A stretch of 64,000 nt of DNA from Rhodoferax sp. (GTDB taxonomy: Bacteria > Pseudomonadota > Gammaproteobacteria > Burkholderiales > Burkholderiaceae_C): contig NZ_JAAFIX010000004.1 of NCBI RefSeq assembly GCF_013297935.1, forward strand, positions 90,168 through 154,167. Direction: 5' to 3'. Under the pieces are notes generated by a model. That model saw only the letters and a list, made by a program, of their open reading frames with translations. It searched no databases and was not told the DNA's origin. Within the stretch, counting starts at the first letter, position 1, and each line of letters begins with the position of its first letter. Positions 1 to 9,561 of the stretch are shown in pieces. The position numbers were made by a program, and so were the translations under genes.

Positions 1-428
1 ACCTGTCGGCCCGCTTCCAGCTGGGCTACGTTGGCGATCAGCGTTTTCGTGTCGGTAGGGTGGAGCTCAAAAAGTTTGAGCTTGTCCCGGCCGCTGAGCA
101 AGCTTTGGATGATGAAAGGCGAGCCCGGGTACACCGACCAGGTATTGCCGGCATTGAAGCCCGCCACCATATCAATGTAGTCCTGCAAAGCCGGAGCGAA
201 CGGGGTGTCGGGCTTGCTGGCCACCAGCTTGAGGAAGCCTTCTGCAGCTTCTTCACTGGTTTTTGCGAAGTCTCCGTCGAGTTTGTAGAGCCCCGCTCCT
301 GCGTGGGTGTCAAACACATTGAGCGCAGCTTCTTTTTGCGTCATGTGTCGCAAAACTGCCAGCAAAGTGGTGTGTTTCAACACGTCGGCATGGTTGCCGG
401 CGTGGAAGGCGTGTCGATAACTAAACAT
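1..428 (-). CDS. rlmJ: 23S rRNA (adenine2030-N6)-methyltransferase RlmJ, truncated by the window edge
   Basis: An open frame runs from an ATG at 428 on the minus strand off the left edge, giving the first 142 residues of a protein that is about 280 long in E. coli. The N-terminus MFSYRHAFHAGNHADVLKH is the characteristic RlmJ start. RlmJ is a SAM-dependent enzyme that methylates A2030 of 23S rRNA; the catalytic DPPY-type motif would lie beyond the edge. It is divergent from the kinase gene at 534, and the 105 bp between them must hold both promoters. The family call rests on the N-terminal motif. Confidence 0.9.
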   Translation of the reverse strand, partial: MFSYRHAFHAGNHADVLKHTTLLAVLRHMTQKEAALNVFDTHAGAGLYKLDGDFAKTSEEAAEGFLKLVASKPDTPFAPALQDYIDMVAGFNAGNTWSVYPGSPFIIQSLLSGRDKLKLFELHPTDTKTLIANVAQLEAGRQ

Positions 429-533
429 CCCCTATGATACCTAGCGACCCGCGGTGTCATGTGCATCAAGTTTGGAAAGAGGCCTCTCACGGGTCTTTGC
501 GGGCATAAAAAATACAGAGTTCATCTCAAAGAC

Positions 534-2252
534 ATGGTTGACCAACACGCACCGTCTGCTCCCCCGCAGGTCCCTGTGACCGGGCATCTGGACGCCTTGG
601 CGCCCGGTACCCGTTTGGCTGAGTTCGAGATCAAAGGCTTGTTGGGCGTCGGCGGTTTCGGGATGGTCTATCGCGGCTATGACCATTCCCTGCATCGCGC
701 TGTCGCGATCAAGGAGTACATGCCGACCAGCCTCGCAGGCCGCGACCCGCTGGCGGCGGTAACCGTGAAGTCGGCTACCGATTCCGCGGCGTTTGAGTCG
801 GGGCTGCGGTCTTTTATTGCAGAAGCGCGCTTGTTGGCCCGGTTTGACCACCCCTCGCTGGTCAAGGTATATCGCTTCTGGGAGGCCAACAACACTGCCT
901 ATATGGCCATGCCTTTGTACGAAGGCATCACACTCAAAGAGGCCCGGCGCCGCATGAGCGGTCCGCCACCTCAGGCGTGGCTCCAATCCGTGTTGTGGTC
1001 TGTGTTGGCGGGCCTGAAGGTGTTGCACGACAACAGCACTCTGCACCGCGATGTGTCTCCCGACAATATTTTTCTGCAAAATATCGGCCCGCCGGTGCTA
1101 CTGGATCTGGGCGCCGCACGCCGGGCGATTCTCGACACCAGCCAGAAGCACACTGCGGTGTTGAAGGTGAACTACGCCCCGATCGAGCAATATGCCGACG
1201 CCCGCGATATGCAGGAAGGGCCTTGGACCGACCTGTATGCGGTGGCCGCGGTGATGCACGGCTGTATTTGTAATGAGCCCCCGCTACCGGCGACTTTTCG
1301 CGCAGTGCGGGACCGTTTGCCGCCATTTGCCCAAGTTGCCCAGACGGCAGAGACGCACTTCGGGCAGACCTATTCAGACAATTTTGTGCGGGCTATTGCT
1401 CATGCGTTGGTGATTGAGCCTGCTGAGCGAACCCCTAGCGTCGAAGCGCTGGCACAAGAAATCGGGATGAAGTCGCCGCCGGACCTCGCGCGATTCGATT
1501 GGCGCAAGGCCTTGGGCGAGTCGGTGACCTTGACCGAAGCCGGTGATGATCCCGCACCGATAACGACCGAGATGTTGACCACCCGGCCGGCCTCGGATTT
1601 CCCGGATACGGTGTTTCAGTCGACGACACTGGATTCAGCCAAGACGGTGAAGGTTCCTCCTCCGGGTGGTGCCCCTGTCAAAGCCCGCCGGACGGAGTCG
1701 CCCACCCGGAGCAGTGCTGTAACCTTCCATGGGTGGTGGATTGCAGTGGGGTTATTGCTCGCTGTCTTGGCATGGTGGGCTTTGCGGCCAGCTGTGCCCC
1801 AGCCACAACCGATGTTGACAGAGCGCGCTGCGCCAGAGGGTCTGCCAGCGCAGCTACCCGCAGTGCAAGCCGGTGTGCCCGAGGTCAGCCCACCTGCGCC
1901 ACAGGTGGCGCCACCTGCTAAGGCAGTGAGTGGACCGCTGGCCACAAGCCCGGTTAAGCCGGCCCCGGCATCGCGCGCTGTCGCCGCCAACCCGCCTGCT
2001 CCGGCCATCACGGAAAAGGCGCAGCCCGCCAAGGCGCCCTTACGGCCGGAGGCGGGCGCAACTGCGGCTGCGGAGAAGCCCTCGGTTCATTCAACGAGTT
2101 CCAAAGATCCTTTGGCGGCATGTGCGGAGGCATCGGTCTTTTCGCGGACCATGTGCGTGTACCGGGAGTGCCAGAAGCCAGAGTTCTATAACTTGCCGGT
2201 GTGCGTGGCTGATCGCAAGCACTGGGACGAGCAAAACAAGAACCGAAACTGA
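534..2252 (+). CDS. Membrane-anchored Hanks-type serine/threonine protein kinase
   Basis: A 572-residue protein with a complete kinase domain at about residues 30-300. It shows a glycine-rich loop GVGGFGMVY near 38-46, the ATP lysine in VAIKEY (K60), catalytic HRDVSPDN at 171-178 and metal-binding DLG at 191-193 (a DFG variant). A Pro/Ala-rich juxtamembrane segment, one transmembrane helix (WWIAVGLLLAVLAWWAL, near 395-412) and a Pro/Ala-rich outer linker follow. The chain ends in a short tail with four cysteines. I chose ATG 534 over the upstream ATG 459 because residues before 534 look non-coding and leave no room for the divergent promoters. Substrates are unknown; it ends just upstream of the rplM promoter but should not share it. 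Confidence 0.85.
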   Translation: MVDQHAPSAPPQVPVTGHLDALAPGTRLAEFEIKGLLGVGGFGMVYRGYDHSLHRAVAIKEYMPTSLAGRDPLAAVTVKSATDSAAFESGLRSFIAEARLLARFDHPSLVKVYRFWEANNTAYMAMPLYEGITLKEARRRMSGPPPQAWLQSVLWSVLAGLKVLHDNSTLHRDVSPDNIFLQNIGPPVLLDLGAARRAILDTSQKHTAVLKVNYAPIEQYADARDMQEGPWTDLYAVAAVMHGCICNEPPLPATFRAVRDRLPPFAQVAQTAETHFGQTYSDNFVRAIAHALVIEPAERTPSVEALAQEIGMKSPPDLARFDWRKALGESVTLTEAGDDPAPITTEMLTTRPASDFPDTVFQSTTLDSAKTVKVPPPGGAPVKARRTESPTRSSAVTFHGWWIAVGLLLAVLAWWALRPAVPQPQPMLTERAAPEGLPAQLPAVQAGVPEVSPPAPQVAPPAKAVSGPLATSPVKPAPASRAVAANPPAPAITEKAQPAKAPLRPEAGATAAAEKPSVHSTSSKDPLAACAEASVFSRTMCVYRECQKPEFYNLPVCVADRKHWDEQNKNRN

Positions 2253-2268
2253 TCCGCTCACGGCGGGT

Positions 2269-2297
2269 TTGCTGTTTTTGCTTGGCCTTTGTATAAT
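2269..2297 (+). promoter_or_regulatory. Sigma-70 promoter for rplM-rpsI
   Basis: A perfect TATAAT lies at 2292-2297, preceded 17 bp upstream by TTGCTG at 2269-2274. It is about 125 bp before rplM, leaving a long leader. A house-keeping promoter is expected for this ribosomal protein operon. Confidence 0.65.
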
Positions 2298-2422
2298 CGA
2301 GGGCTTCGCAGCGCATTTGTGGCTCCGCGGCGAAGAATTCAACCCACCTAAGAGATTCCCAACAGAGGAACGCCGACCGTGGAAAAGAGCCCTCCCAAAC
2401 CTTCTTTTTAAAGAGAAAACTC

Positions 2423-2851
2423 ATGTCTACATTCAGCGCAAAACCCGCTGAGGTCGTGCACGAGTGGTTTGTGGTTGACGCGACCGATAAGGTCCTCGGA
2501 CGAGTAGCCAGCGAAGTTGCTCTCCGTTTGCGCGGCAAACACAAGGCCATTTACACGCCTCACGTCGATACCGGTGATTTCATCGTCGTTATCAACGCAG
2601 CCCAACTCAAAGTAACTGGCACCAAGTCCTTGGACAAGGTGTACTACCGCCACTCCGGTTATCCCGGCGGTATCACAGCTACGAACTTCCGTGACATGCA
2701 GTCCAAGCATCCCGGACGCGCTTTGGAAAAAGCCGTCAAGGGCATGTTGCCCAAGGGTCCCCTGGGCTACGCCATGATCAAGAAGCTCAAGGTGTACGGT
2801 GGTGCTGAGCACCCGCACACTGCCCAGCAACCCAAAGTGTTGGAACTGTAA
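2423..2851 (+). CDS. rplM: 50S ribosomal protein L13
   Basis: 142 residues, the normal length for L13. It contains the family core [16 protein letters not shown] near the N-terminus and the signature region [13 protein letters not shown] near 106-118. It binds 23S rRNA early in 50S assembly. The gene is the first of the rplM-rpsI pair, is followed by rpsI after 9 bp, and has its own consensus promoter about 125 bp upstream. Confidence 0.98.
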   Translation: MSTFSAKPAEVVHEWFVVDATDKVLGRVASEVALRLRGKHKAIYTPHVDTGDFIVVINAAQLKVTGTKSLDKVYYRHSGYPGGITATNFRDMQSKHPGRALEKAVKGMLPKGPLGYAMIKKLKVYGGAEHPHTAQQPKVLEL

Positions 2852-2860
2852 GGAGCTCTC

Positions 2861-3253
2861 ATGATTGGTGAATGGAACAATGGAACAGGCCGTCGCAAAT
2901 CCAGCGTCGCCCGCGTTTTCCTGAAAAAAGGCACTGGCAAGATCACTGTGAACGGTAAAGACATCGAAAACTTCTTCGGTCGTCAAACCTCCATCATGAT
3001 CTGCAAGCAACCCCTGATGCTGACTAACCACGCTGAATCGTTTGACATCATGGTCAACGTTGCAGGCGGTGGTGAATCCGGCCAGGCTGGTGCTACACGT
3101 CACGGCATTACACGTGCATTGATCGATTACGACGCGAGCCTCAAGCCCGCACTGAGCCAAGCCGGCTTCGTAACTCGTGACGCACGTGAAGTGGAACGTA
3201 AGAAGGTCGGCTTCCACGGCGCTCGTCGTCGTAAGCAGTTCTCCAAGCGTTAA
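2861..3253 (+). CDS. rpsI: 30S ribosomal protein S9
   Basis: 130 residues with the S9 N-terminal [14 protein letters not shown] and the basic tail [10 protein letters not shown], whose terminal Lys-Arg reaches the P-site tRNA in the ribosome. It is co-transcribed with rplM, with only 9 bp between them, and is followed by a strong hairpin terminator. Confidence 0.98.
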   Translation: MIGEWNNGTGRRKSSVARVFLKKGTGKITVNGKDIENFFGRQTSIMICKQPLMLTNHAESFDIMVNVAGGGESGQAGATRHGITRALIDYDASLKPALSQAGFVTRDAREVERKKVGFHGARRRKQFSKR

Positions 3254-3281
3254 TCACGCTGCAACATTACGTTGCACATTT

Positions 3282-3318
3282 ACAGCCGCCCGAGGTCAAA
3301 CTCCGGCGGCTGTTTTTA
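3282..3318 (+). terminator. Rho-independent terminator of rplM-rpsI
   Basis: A perfect 9-bp stem ACAGCCGCC / GGCGGCTGT (3282-3290 and 3305-3313), with a small inner GAG/CTC pairing, is followed directly by TTTTATT. It sits 28 bp after the rpsI stop. Confidence 0.85.
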
Positions 3319-3343
3319 TTCTGGCTGCTAGACTTCGCCTCCC

Positions 3344-4072
3344 ATGAGATTTCGATTACTCCGCCGCCGCCTCACCATCAGCGCTCCTCGCATGGCTGTC
3401 CGCAGCGCCATGCCTTGGCCATTCCGTTGGGCCTTGTTGGCGATCGTCCTGGGCTTTTGTGCCGCCATCGGGCTGTGGGCTTTTGAGTTCGGCAAAGACA
3501 TTGCCGGGCTTGAAAAGGGCTCCAAAGACGAATTGGTGCAGCTCCGCGCAACTGCCGCTGCGCTGCAAGCCGAAATGCTCACCCTCAAGACGGAGCGCGA
3601 TCAAGCGCAATCGGTCGCCAACACTGCCGACACCTTGGTGACTGCCGAGAAAGCCTCCCAGGAGAAACTCATTGCCCAAGTGAAGCAGTTGGAGGCAGAC
3701 AACCGGTCTTTGCGCGACGACCTCGGCTTTTTTGAAAAGCTCATTCCGGCGGGTGGCGTTGAGGGAATCGCCATCCGCGGTCTTCAGGCGGAACTTACAT
3801 CGCCGGGCACCTTAAAATGGCAAGCGCTGGTCATGCAAGCCGGCCGTAACAGCACAGAGTTTGCAGGTCGTTTGGAAATAACTCTGGTCGGTACGGCGAA
3901 CGGAAAGCCGTGGAATGCTTCACTCCCTGAAGGGGCGCTGGCTCTCAAGGTGAAGCAGTACGGGCGTCTGGAAGGGGAGTTTCCTATTCCTCCACAGACC
4001 GTGGTGAAAAGTGTGTCAGCGCGTGTCCTTGAGGGTTCCTTGGTCCGTGCAACCCAAACCCTCAAGCTTTAA
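3344..4072 (+). CDS. DUF6776-type membrane-anchored coiled-coil protein
   Basis: 242 residues. A basic N-terminus is followed by one transmembrane helix (WALLAIVLGFCAAIGLWAF, near 29-47). A Glu/Lys/Ala-rich coiled coil spans about 55-125, and a C-terminal beta-rich domain covers about 130-242. Proteins of this layout sit between rpsI and bactofilin/erpA in many Burkholderiales. The topology suggests an inner-membrane anchor with a periplasmic body. Its function is not known; being next to bactofilin may point to envelope or morphogenesis work. The family name is from memory of this neighbourhood. Confidence 0.75.
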   Translation: MRFRLLRRRLTISAPRMAVRSAMPWPFRWALLAIVLGFCAAIGLWAFEFGKDIAGLEKGSKDELVQLRATAAALQAEMLTLKTERDQAQSVANTADTLVTAEKASQEKLIAQVKQLEADNRSLRDDLGFFEKLIPAGGVEGIAIRGLQAELTSPGTLKWQALVMQAGRNSTEFAGRLEITLVGTANGKPWNASLPEGALALKVKQYGRLEGEFPIPPQTVVKSVSARVLEGSLVRATQTLKL

Positions 4073-4090
4073 GCCAATCAGAGGTACGCC

Positions 4091-4486
4091 ATGTTTAACA
4101 AAAATAAGCAGCCACCCATCAAAAGTCTGATCGCAGACGGAACAGAAATTCAAGGAAACCTGACATTTTCCGACGGGCTCCGGGTCGACGGAACCGTTGT
4201 GGGGAATGTGCATGCTGCGGAAGCGGTCACCAGCATCCTGGTGATTTCAGACTCAGCCAGCATCACCGGCTCAATCACCGCAGACCACATCATCATTAAC
4301 GGGACTGTGAAGGGCCCGATTCATGCCCGCCGCATGTTGGAATTGCAGCCCAAAGCGCGCATTGAAGGCGATATTGAATACGCCGCACTCGAAATGCACC
4401 AGGGCGCCCTGATTTCAGGACAATTGCGACCGATGCTTCTTGATGAAGAAAAACCCACATTGAAACTAGCGGCAAATAACCAGTAA
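4091..4486 (+). CDS. Bactofilin (polymer-forming cytoskeletal protein)
   Basis: 131 residues with the bactofilin beta-helical core at about 12-115, seen as a repeating hydrophobic/glycine pattern (GNLTFSDGLRVDGTVVGNV, ASITGSITADHIIINGTVKG). Bactofilins polymerise without nucleotide at the membrane and often direct cell-wall enzymes. The gene follows the DUF6776 gene after 18 bp, so the two are probably co-transcribed. An M23 peptidase and a muropeptide-recycling kinase lie nearby on the other strand. Confidence 0.92.
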   Translation: MFNKNKQPPIKSLIADGTEIQGNLTFSDGLRVDGTVVGNVHAAEAVTSILVISDSASITGSITADHIIINGTVKGPIHARRMLELQPKARIEGDIEYAALEMHQGALISGQLRPMLLDEEKPTLKLAANNQ

Positions 4487-4546
4487 GAGAATTCCCGAGC
4501 GAATTCCTGTACTATTTGCCAATTCCCGTATCTGAATGGAGTCGCC

Positions 4547-4912
4547 ATGAGCGCCGTTGCTGAAAACATCCAAACTGACATGCCTGCCCCGATTCTGTTT
4601 ACCGACAGCGCCGCGGCCAAAGTGGCGGACCTGATTGCCGAAGAAGGCAACCCCGATTTAAAACTGCGCGTATTCGTGCAGGGTGGTGGTTGCTCCGGCT
4701 TCCAGTATGGTTTCACGTTCGATGAAATCACCAATGAAGACGACACCACCATGACAAAAAATGGCGTGTCTTTGCTGATCGATGCGATGAGCTACCAGTA
4801 CCTGGTGGGCGCAGAAATCGACTACAAAGAAGACCTGCAGGGTGCGCAGTTCGTGATCAAAAATCCCAATGCCACGACAACCTGTGGCTGCGGATCGTCC
4901 TTCTCGACCTGA
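4547..4912 (+). CDS. erpA: Iron-sulfur cluster insertion protein ErpA
   Basis: 121 residues of the A-type carrier family, with the three conserved cluster cysteines at C49 ([11 protein letters not shown]) and at C113 and C115 ([10 protein letters not shown]). It accepts Fe-S clusters from the assembly scaffold and passes them to apo-enzymes in the cytoplasm. The ErpA rather than IscA call rests on the length, the N-terminal extension and the usual Burkholderiales position next to bactofilin. Confidence 0.93.
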   Translation: MSAVAENIQTDMPAPILFTDSAAAKVADLIAEEGNPDLKLRVFVQGGGCSGFQYGFTFDEITNEDDTTMTKNGVSLLIDAMSYQYLVGAEIDYKEDLQGAQFVIKNPNATTTCGCGSSFST

Positions 4913-4915
4913 CCG

Positions 4916-6043
4916 TCAAGCCGGGTAGATTGCACCGAGTATGCGGGCGCCTTGGGCGCCCGTTACTTTTGGAAGGCTGGAGGTACTTCGCTTCACCGTT
5001 TGCCGGGCAAGCCATGCAAATGCAGTAGCCTCTACCTGCAAAGGCGGGAGCCCTAGGTCTGCCGAACTCAGCACCTTGGTGTCCGGCAACAGTGCTTGCA
5101 GGCGGGCCATCAACGAGCCGTTGTAAGCCCCGCCGCCGCACACCGCCAATTGCGAACAAGCAGACATATTGCGTTGCAGGGCATCTGCACAGGTCCGTGC
5201 GGTGAACTCGGTGAGGGTGGACTGCACGTCCACCGCGGCGGGTGCACCATGTGCCCTCGACCACTCGCTAAGGCGACTTTCGAGCCAAGGGGTGTTGAAG
5301 AGATCCCGGCCGGTGCTCTTCGGGGGGGGCTTTTGCAAGAAAGGCTCGGCCAGCAGCAACTCCAGCAGCCCGATTACTACCGAGCCACTCGCAGCCCAAG
5401 CGCCATTGGCATCGTAGGGCTGGCCTGTGTGCTGTTGGCACCAAGCATCTATAAGCGCGTTGCCAGGGCCGCAATCAAAGCCCAAGACCGGTGCCTGTGG
5501 TGTGGCGTGCAGCAGCGTGAGGTTGGAGATGCCACCGATGTTCAGTACCGCGAGTCGCTCACCCTGCGGGCTGAAAAAAGCCTGGTGGAAAGGGGGCACC
5601 AGGGGCGCCCCTTGTCCGCCAGCGGCGACATCGCGGCTGCGGAAATCAGCCACCACGTCTATGCCGCAAAGTTCTGCCAGCAGTGCAGGCTGATTCAGCT
5701 GTGTGGTGTAGCCCACGCCATCAAACTCACCTGGCCGGTGCCTTACTGTCTGCCCATGGGCGCCGATAGCGCACACAGCGTGAGTGGATACGCCGGTCGA
5801 CTCCAGCAGCGCGTGCACAACAGCAGCGTACGATCTGGCCAGGCCATTGGCCGCCAGGGCGCCGCGGTGGATTTCATCAGGGCCGCTGGTGTTCAAGGCC
5901 AGAAAATCCGCGCGCAAACCCTCGGGGAACCCGATTGCTTGGTGGGCTAACACGACAGGGGATGCGCCCCCGAACTCCACCAAAACGCCATCCACGCCGT
6001 CCAGCGATGTGCCCGACATCAGGCCGATAAAAAGCTCCGACAC
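4916..6043 (-). CDS. anmK: Anhydro-N-acetylmuramic acid kinase
   Basis: 375 residues, the usual length. The N-terminus FIGLMSGTSLDGVDGVLVEF carries the family phosphate-binding GTSxDG motif, and FDCGPGNALIDAW and AVCGGGAYNG are further family motifs. AnmK opens 1,6-anhydroMurNAc and phosphorylates it to MurNAc-6-P during cell-wall recycling in the cytoplasm. It is 9 bp downstream of the M23 peptidase gene on the same strand, making a peptidoglycan turnover pair, and is convergent with erpA. Confidence 0.95.
   Translation of the reverse strand: MSELFIGLMSGTSLDGVDGVLVEFGGASPVVLAHQAIGFPEGLRADFLALNTSGPDEIHRGALAANGLARSYAAVVHALLESTGVSTHAVCAIGAHGQTVRHRPGEFDGVGYTTQLNQPALLAELCGIDVVADFRSRDVAAGGQGAPLVPPFHQAFFSPQGERLAVLNIGGISNLTLLHATPQAPVLGFDCGPGNALIDAWCQQHTGQPYDANGAWAASGSVVIGLLELLLAEPFLQKPPPKSTGRDLFNTPWLESRLSEWSRAHGAPAAVDVQSTLTEFTARTCADALQRNMSACSQLAVCGGGAYNGSLMARLQALLPDTKVLSSADLGLPPLQVEATAFAWLARQTVKRSTSSLPKVTGAQGARILGAIYPA
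4944..4968 (+). terminator. Hairpin shared by the erpA and anmK 3' ends
   Basis: An 8-bp perfect stem CGGGCGCC / GGCGCCCG with a 3-nt loop is followed by TTACTTTT. It begins 32 bp after the erpA stop and lies inside the last codons of convergent anmK. The T-tract is weak, so termination of erpA is only plausible. Confidence 0.45.
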
Positions 6044-6052
6044 GGGGCGGAC

Positions 6053-7411
6053 TTATTCGGCCGTGGCGGGCAACATTTGCGCTGCGCTGGCCAACTGACT
6101 ACGGACCTGCGCTGCAGTTTGCTCAAAGACGGGCTTCGCGCCCGGAGAAACCGGTGTGGACTCGCTCTGGCGAGCGATGGTGAGGGGGTCCTGGTGGGCA
6201 CCATTAACCCGGAACTCAAAGTGCAGGTGCGGGCCCGTGGCCCAGCCGGTTGCGCCGACAGCTCCGATGTTCTGGCCCTGGCTTACCGTTTGTCCTTTTT
6301 TGACGTTGATCCGGCTGAGGTGGGCATAGACCGTGGTTTGGTTGTTGCGGTGCTTGACCATCACGACGTTGCCGAAGCCGCCCTGCACCCCGGCAAAGTC
6401 CACCACGCCATCGCCCACCGTGCGCACGGGCGTGCCGGTCGCTGCAGCGTAGTCCACGCCCAAATGCGCCCGCCAGGTTTGCAGAATCGGGTGGAAGCGC
6501 ATTTTGAAACCGCTCGTCACCCGCGAAAACTCAAGTGGCGATGCTAAAAAGGCGCGACGCAAACTCTCGCCAGCCAATGTGTAATAGGCGCCCTTGCCCG
6601 CGGCCAAGGGGTCCTTGAACCACATGGCCTGGAAAGGCTTGCCGGCGTTGACAAACTCCGCGCTCAGCACCCGGCCAGAGCGCAGGGGCTCGCCATCGCC
6701 TTCCAGGGTTTCGTAGACCACCGAGAAGCGGTCGCCTTTTCGCAATGCGCGGTGAAAGTCGATGTCGCCGGCGAATATTTCAGCGACCTGCGTGGCCACA
6801 GCATCGGGTAAACGGGCGTCGTCTGTTGCGGCAAACAGCGAGCTGCTGATCACCCCGCTGGCCAAGCGACTATTGGCGACCAAGGGCAAGGTCTCGGTGC
6901 GAGCGCGGAAGCCGCTAACCGTTTTCTCGATGGTCAGGCGTTTGAAGGTGCCGTCATCACTCGGGCTCCAGCGCGCAGTGAGTTTCTGCAAGCCTTGTTG
7001 TTCGTTCACTTCCGCACTCACGTTGCGGCCACCGCGGCCCAGCAGTGCCGATTGGCTCTGGCTGTCTGAACGCAAAAATGCAGCGGCTTGCGGGTCTACG
7101 ACGCCCAGGCGTTTGAGCAAAGTATCGGCCGTATCGCTGGAGCGGGTGGTCTCGGTCCGGTAGAGGCGCATGGCCTGGTCGCGAATGTCGTCAGTGAGTG
7201 CGGCGAGGGCTTCGCTCTTGACGACTTCCACCACGGTGCGCACGGGCAAATCCGAGGCGTTGGGTGCGAAATTGGCGACGGCGAAAGTGGCGCCTGTGCC
7301 GCCCACCAAAAGGGCGGCAATCGCAGCAGTAATCTGTTTGGGGTAGTGCTGAATGAATGCCGTGGCACGCGCCACGCACAACTCAACAGCCTGGTTCAGT
7401 CCATGCTTCAA
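6053..7411 (-). CDS. M23 family metallopeptidase (MepM-like peptidoglycan endopeptidase)
   Basis: 452 residues. An N-terminal membrane anchor or signal ([20 protein letters not shown], near 27-46) is followed by a long middle region and a LytM/M23 domain at about 290-400. The zinc motifs are present: H and D in RAHLGVDY, and HLHFE. The order fits MepM-type enzymes that cut D,D-crosslinks in the periplasm, although activity has to be inferred. It precedes anmK and is divergent from tyrS, with a 122-bp gap. Confidence 0.9.
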   Translation of the reverse strand: MKHGLNQAVELCVARATAFIQHYPKQITAAIAALLVGGTGATFAVANFAPNASDLPVRTVVEVVKSEALAALTDDIRDQAMRLYRTETTRSSDTADTLLKRLGVVDPQAAAFLRSDSQSQSALLGRGGRNVSAEVNEQQGLQKLTARWSPSDDGTFKRLTIEKTVSGFRARTETLPLVANSRLASGVISSSLFAATDDARLPDAVATQVAEIFAGDIDFHRALRKGDRFSVVYETLEGDGEPLRSGRVLSAEFVNAGKPFQAMWFKDPLAAGKGAYYTLAGESLRRAFLASPLEFSRVTSGFKMRFHPILQTWRAHLGVDYAAATGTPVRTVGDGVVDFAGVQGGFGNVVMVKHRNNQTTVYAHLSRINVKKGQTVSQGQNIGAVGATGWATGPHLHFEFRVNGAHQDPLTIARQSESTPVSPGAKPVFEQTAAQVRSQLASAAQMLPATAE

Positions 7412-7533
7412 ATCAAAGACTCCGGTGTGGGGGATGCGGCCCGACTAAAATCCAGCCGCTGGCAACGAAAGCGTTGCGCAAAGGAGCGGGCAGTATAGCC
7501 GCCACGCTTGCTCCGGCCACAAGAAAAACCCTT

Positions 7534-8778
7534 ATGAATCAAGCCTTAAGCCCTCAATTTGTTGTAACCGACCGTGTCCGCGAGGCCTTGGCAGTCACCC
7601 TGCGCGGCGTGGAAGAATTGCTCCCGCAAGACGAGTGGGTGAAAAAGCTCGCCAAGTCGGAAGCCACGGGCAAACCGCTGCGTATCAAGCTGGGGCTGGA
7701 CCCCACCGCGCCGGACATCCACATCGGCCACACCGTGGTGCTGAACAAGATGCGTCAGTTGCAAGATCTGGGCCACACGGTCATCTTTTTGATCGGTGAC
7801 TTCACCAGCATGATCGGCGACCCGTCGGGCCGCAACAGCACGCGCCCGCCGCTCACCGCCGAGCAGATCAAGGTCAACGCCGAAACCTACCGCGCCCAGG
7901 CCGACAAGATCTTGGACCCGTCCAAAACCGAGCTGCGCTACAACAGCGAGTGGAGCGACCCGCTGGGCGCGCGCGGCATGATCCAGCTGGCGAGCCGCTA
8001 CACCGTGGCGCGCATGATGGAGCGCAACGACTTCCACGACCGCTTCAAAGCCGGCACCCCGATTGCGGTGCACGAGTTCTTGTACCCGCTGATGCAGGGG
8101 TATGACTCGGTAGCGCTGCACAGCGACCTGGAGCTGGGCGGTACCGACCAGAAGTTCAACCTGCTCATGGGCCGCACCCTGCAAGCTGAATACGGCCAGG
8201 AGCCTCAGTGCATCTTGACCATGCCGCTGCTCGAAGGGCTGGACGGCGTGGAGAAGATGTCCAAGAGCAAAAACAACTACATCGGCATCTCTGAAGAGCC
8301 CAACACCATGTTCGCCAAGGTCTTGAGCATTTCCGACGTACTGATGTGGAAGTGGTACACGCTGCTGAGCTTCAAGAGCGAGGCGGAAATTGCCGCGCTC
8401 AAGGCCGAGGTGGACGGCGGGCGCAACCCCAAGGACGCCAAGGTGGCGCTGGCCAAAGAAATCACGGCGCGCTTCCATAGTGCTGCTGCGGCCGATGCGG
8501 CGGAACAGGACTTTATCAACCGCAGCAAGGGCGGCATCCCGGACCAGATCGACGAAATCAGCTTGCCACTGGGCGAGGGTGGTGCGGCGGTGGGTATTGC
8601 TGCGCTGCTCAAGTCTGCCAACCTGGCCGCCAGCAGCGGCGAAGGCAACCGCTTGATTGACGGTGGCGGTGTACGCATCGACAGCAATGTGGTCAGCGAC
8701 AAGGGCTTGAAGCTCGGCGCGGGCACCTATGTGCTGCAAGTGGGCAAGCGTAAGTTTGCCCGTGTGACCCTGGCCTGA
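7534..8778 (+). CDS. tyrS: Tyrosyl-tRNA synthetase
   Basis: 414 residues. The class I signatures are HIGH at 63-66 and KMSKS at 241-245, and a C-terminal S4-type RNA-binding domain ([17 protein letters not shown]) follows. The frame is open upstream to 7357, but that part lies across the divergent promoter region and has no homology. ATG 7534 gives the standard N-terminus. The gene is convergent with the ankyrin gene, only 8 bp away. Confidence 0.97.
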   Translation: MNQALSPQFVVTDRVREALAVTLRGVEELLPQDEWVKKLAKSEATGKPLRIKLGLDPTAPDIHIGHTVVLNKMRQLQDLGHTVIFLIGDFTSMIGDPSGRNSTRPPLTAEQIKVNAETYRAQADKILDPSKTELRYNSEWSDPLGARGMIQLASRYTVARMMERNDFHDRFKAGTPIAVHEFLYPLMQGYDSVALHSDLELGGTDQKFNLLMGRTLQAEYGQEPQCILTMPLLEGLDGVEKMSKSKNNYIGISEEPNTMFAKVLSISDVLMWKWYTLLSFKSEAEIAALKAEVDGGRNPKDAKVALAKEITARFHSAAAADAAEQDFINRSKGGIPDQIDEISLPLGEGGAAVGIAALLKSANLAASSGEGNRLIDGGGVRIDSNVVSDKGLKLGAGTYVLQVGKRKFARVTLA

Positions 8779-8786
8779 GCTCGGGT

Positions 8787-9493
8787 TTAGCGCTTCTCCA
8801 GCAGGCGCACCATCTCTGCGTAGCCATAGCTGCGCGCCAGATCCAGCGGCGTTTTGCCGTGGCGGTCGCTGAGTTGCAAGTTAGCGCCTGCTTCTACCAA
8901 TGCCCTGAGTGTGGCTTGGTGGCGCGGGCCCCCGTTGCCTAGCACGATGGATTCAATGGTCGCGGTCCAGTGCAGGTTGTTCACATGGTCCAAAGGGGCG
9001 TTGGCGGCAATCAGCTGGCGCACCACGCCGTCGTGGCCCAGGTGGGCGGCCGCGATCAGCGCTGTACCGCCATAGCGGGGCTGGTCACCAGCTTGGCGCT
9101 GGCACCCAGGCTCAGCAGGGTGCGCAAGGTTTCTTCGTCATCAGCCACCGCAGCGATGGTGACAGCGTCGTACCGGTCATTTTCCATAGCACTCGTGTCT
9201 GCCCCGGCTTGAATCAAGGCGCGCACTGCCGCGCGCTGTTTGGCAAAAGTGGCCACGTGCAGGGGCGTGCGGCCATAGGCATCGCGCTGGTTGATGTCGG
9301 CTTTGGCGCTCAGCAGTTGCGAGAGCGTGGCCATATCGCCCCGCGCTGCCGCAGCGTGCAGGCCGCGGTAGGCCGCAGTCTCAGCGGCCGTGGGCGCCAC
9401 CTGTGCCTGAGACAGCGGCAGCCATGCCAAACCTGCTAGCAGCAGGGCGAATCGGAGGGTCCGGGCGAGCCGGGTGCTAGCAGGATTGGACAT
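8787..9493 (-). pseudogene. Ankyrin-repeat secreted protein, broken by a 1-bp frameshift
   Basis: From ATG 9493 the frame codes a signal peptide (LRFALLLAGLAWLPLSQAQ) and ankyrin repeats such as YGRTPLHVATFAKQRAAVRALIQAGAD, then stops near 9056. The remaining repeats continue in another frame (YGGTALIAAAHLG, then GKTPLDLARSYGYAEMVRLL) to 8787. The switch falls at the GGGG run at 9077-9080 (CCCC in the coding strand). Adding one C restores SPRYGGTALI, a perfect ankyrin consensus. Either the gene is recently broken or the assembly lost one base. Restored, it would be about 235 residues of periplasmic ankyrin protein of unknown partner. The reading of the break is inference from repeat phase. 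Confidence 0.8.
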
Positions 9494-9507
9494 GATTTTT
9501 TCCCTTA

Positions 9508-9561
9508 TTGCTATAAAAACCGGAGCTGCTTGCGCAATATCTACGAGGGCTAGGGGTCGAT
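9508..9561 (+). repeat. Dispersed AGCTGCTCGCGCA repeat, copy A (intergenic)
   Basis: GCTATAAAAACCGGAGCTGC, then TTGCGCA, then ACGAGGGCTAGGGGTC. It fills most of the gap between the ankyrin gene start and the stop of the HbpS/GlcG-like gene. It is one of nine copies in the window. Confidence 0.75.

Noticed and set aside
459..533. Kinase start at ATG 459
   Set aside because: It would leave only 30 bp to the divergent rlmJ start, and the added residues look like non-coding sequence.
7357..7533. 59 extra N-terminal residues for TyrRS
   Set aside because: They lie over the divergent promoter region, have no family similarity, and ATG 7534 gives the standard enzyme.
7546..8739. A 397-codon minus-strand frame opposite tyrS
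   Set aside because: Low-complexity His/Gln/Val-rich composition and exact overlap with tyrS mark it as a mirror frame.
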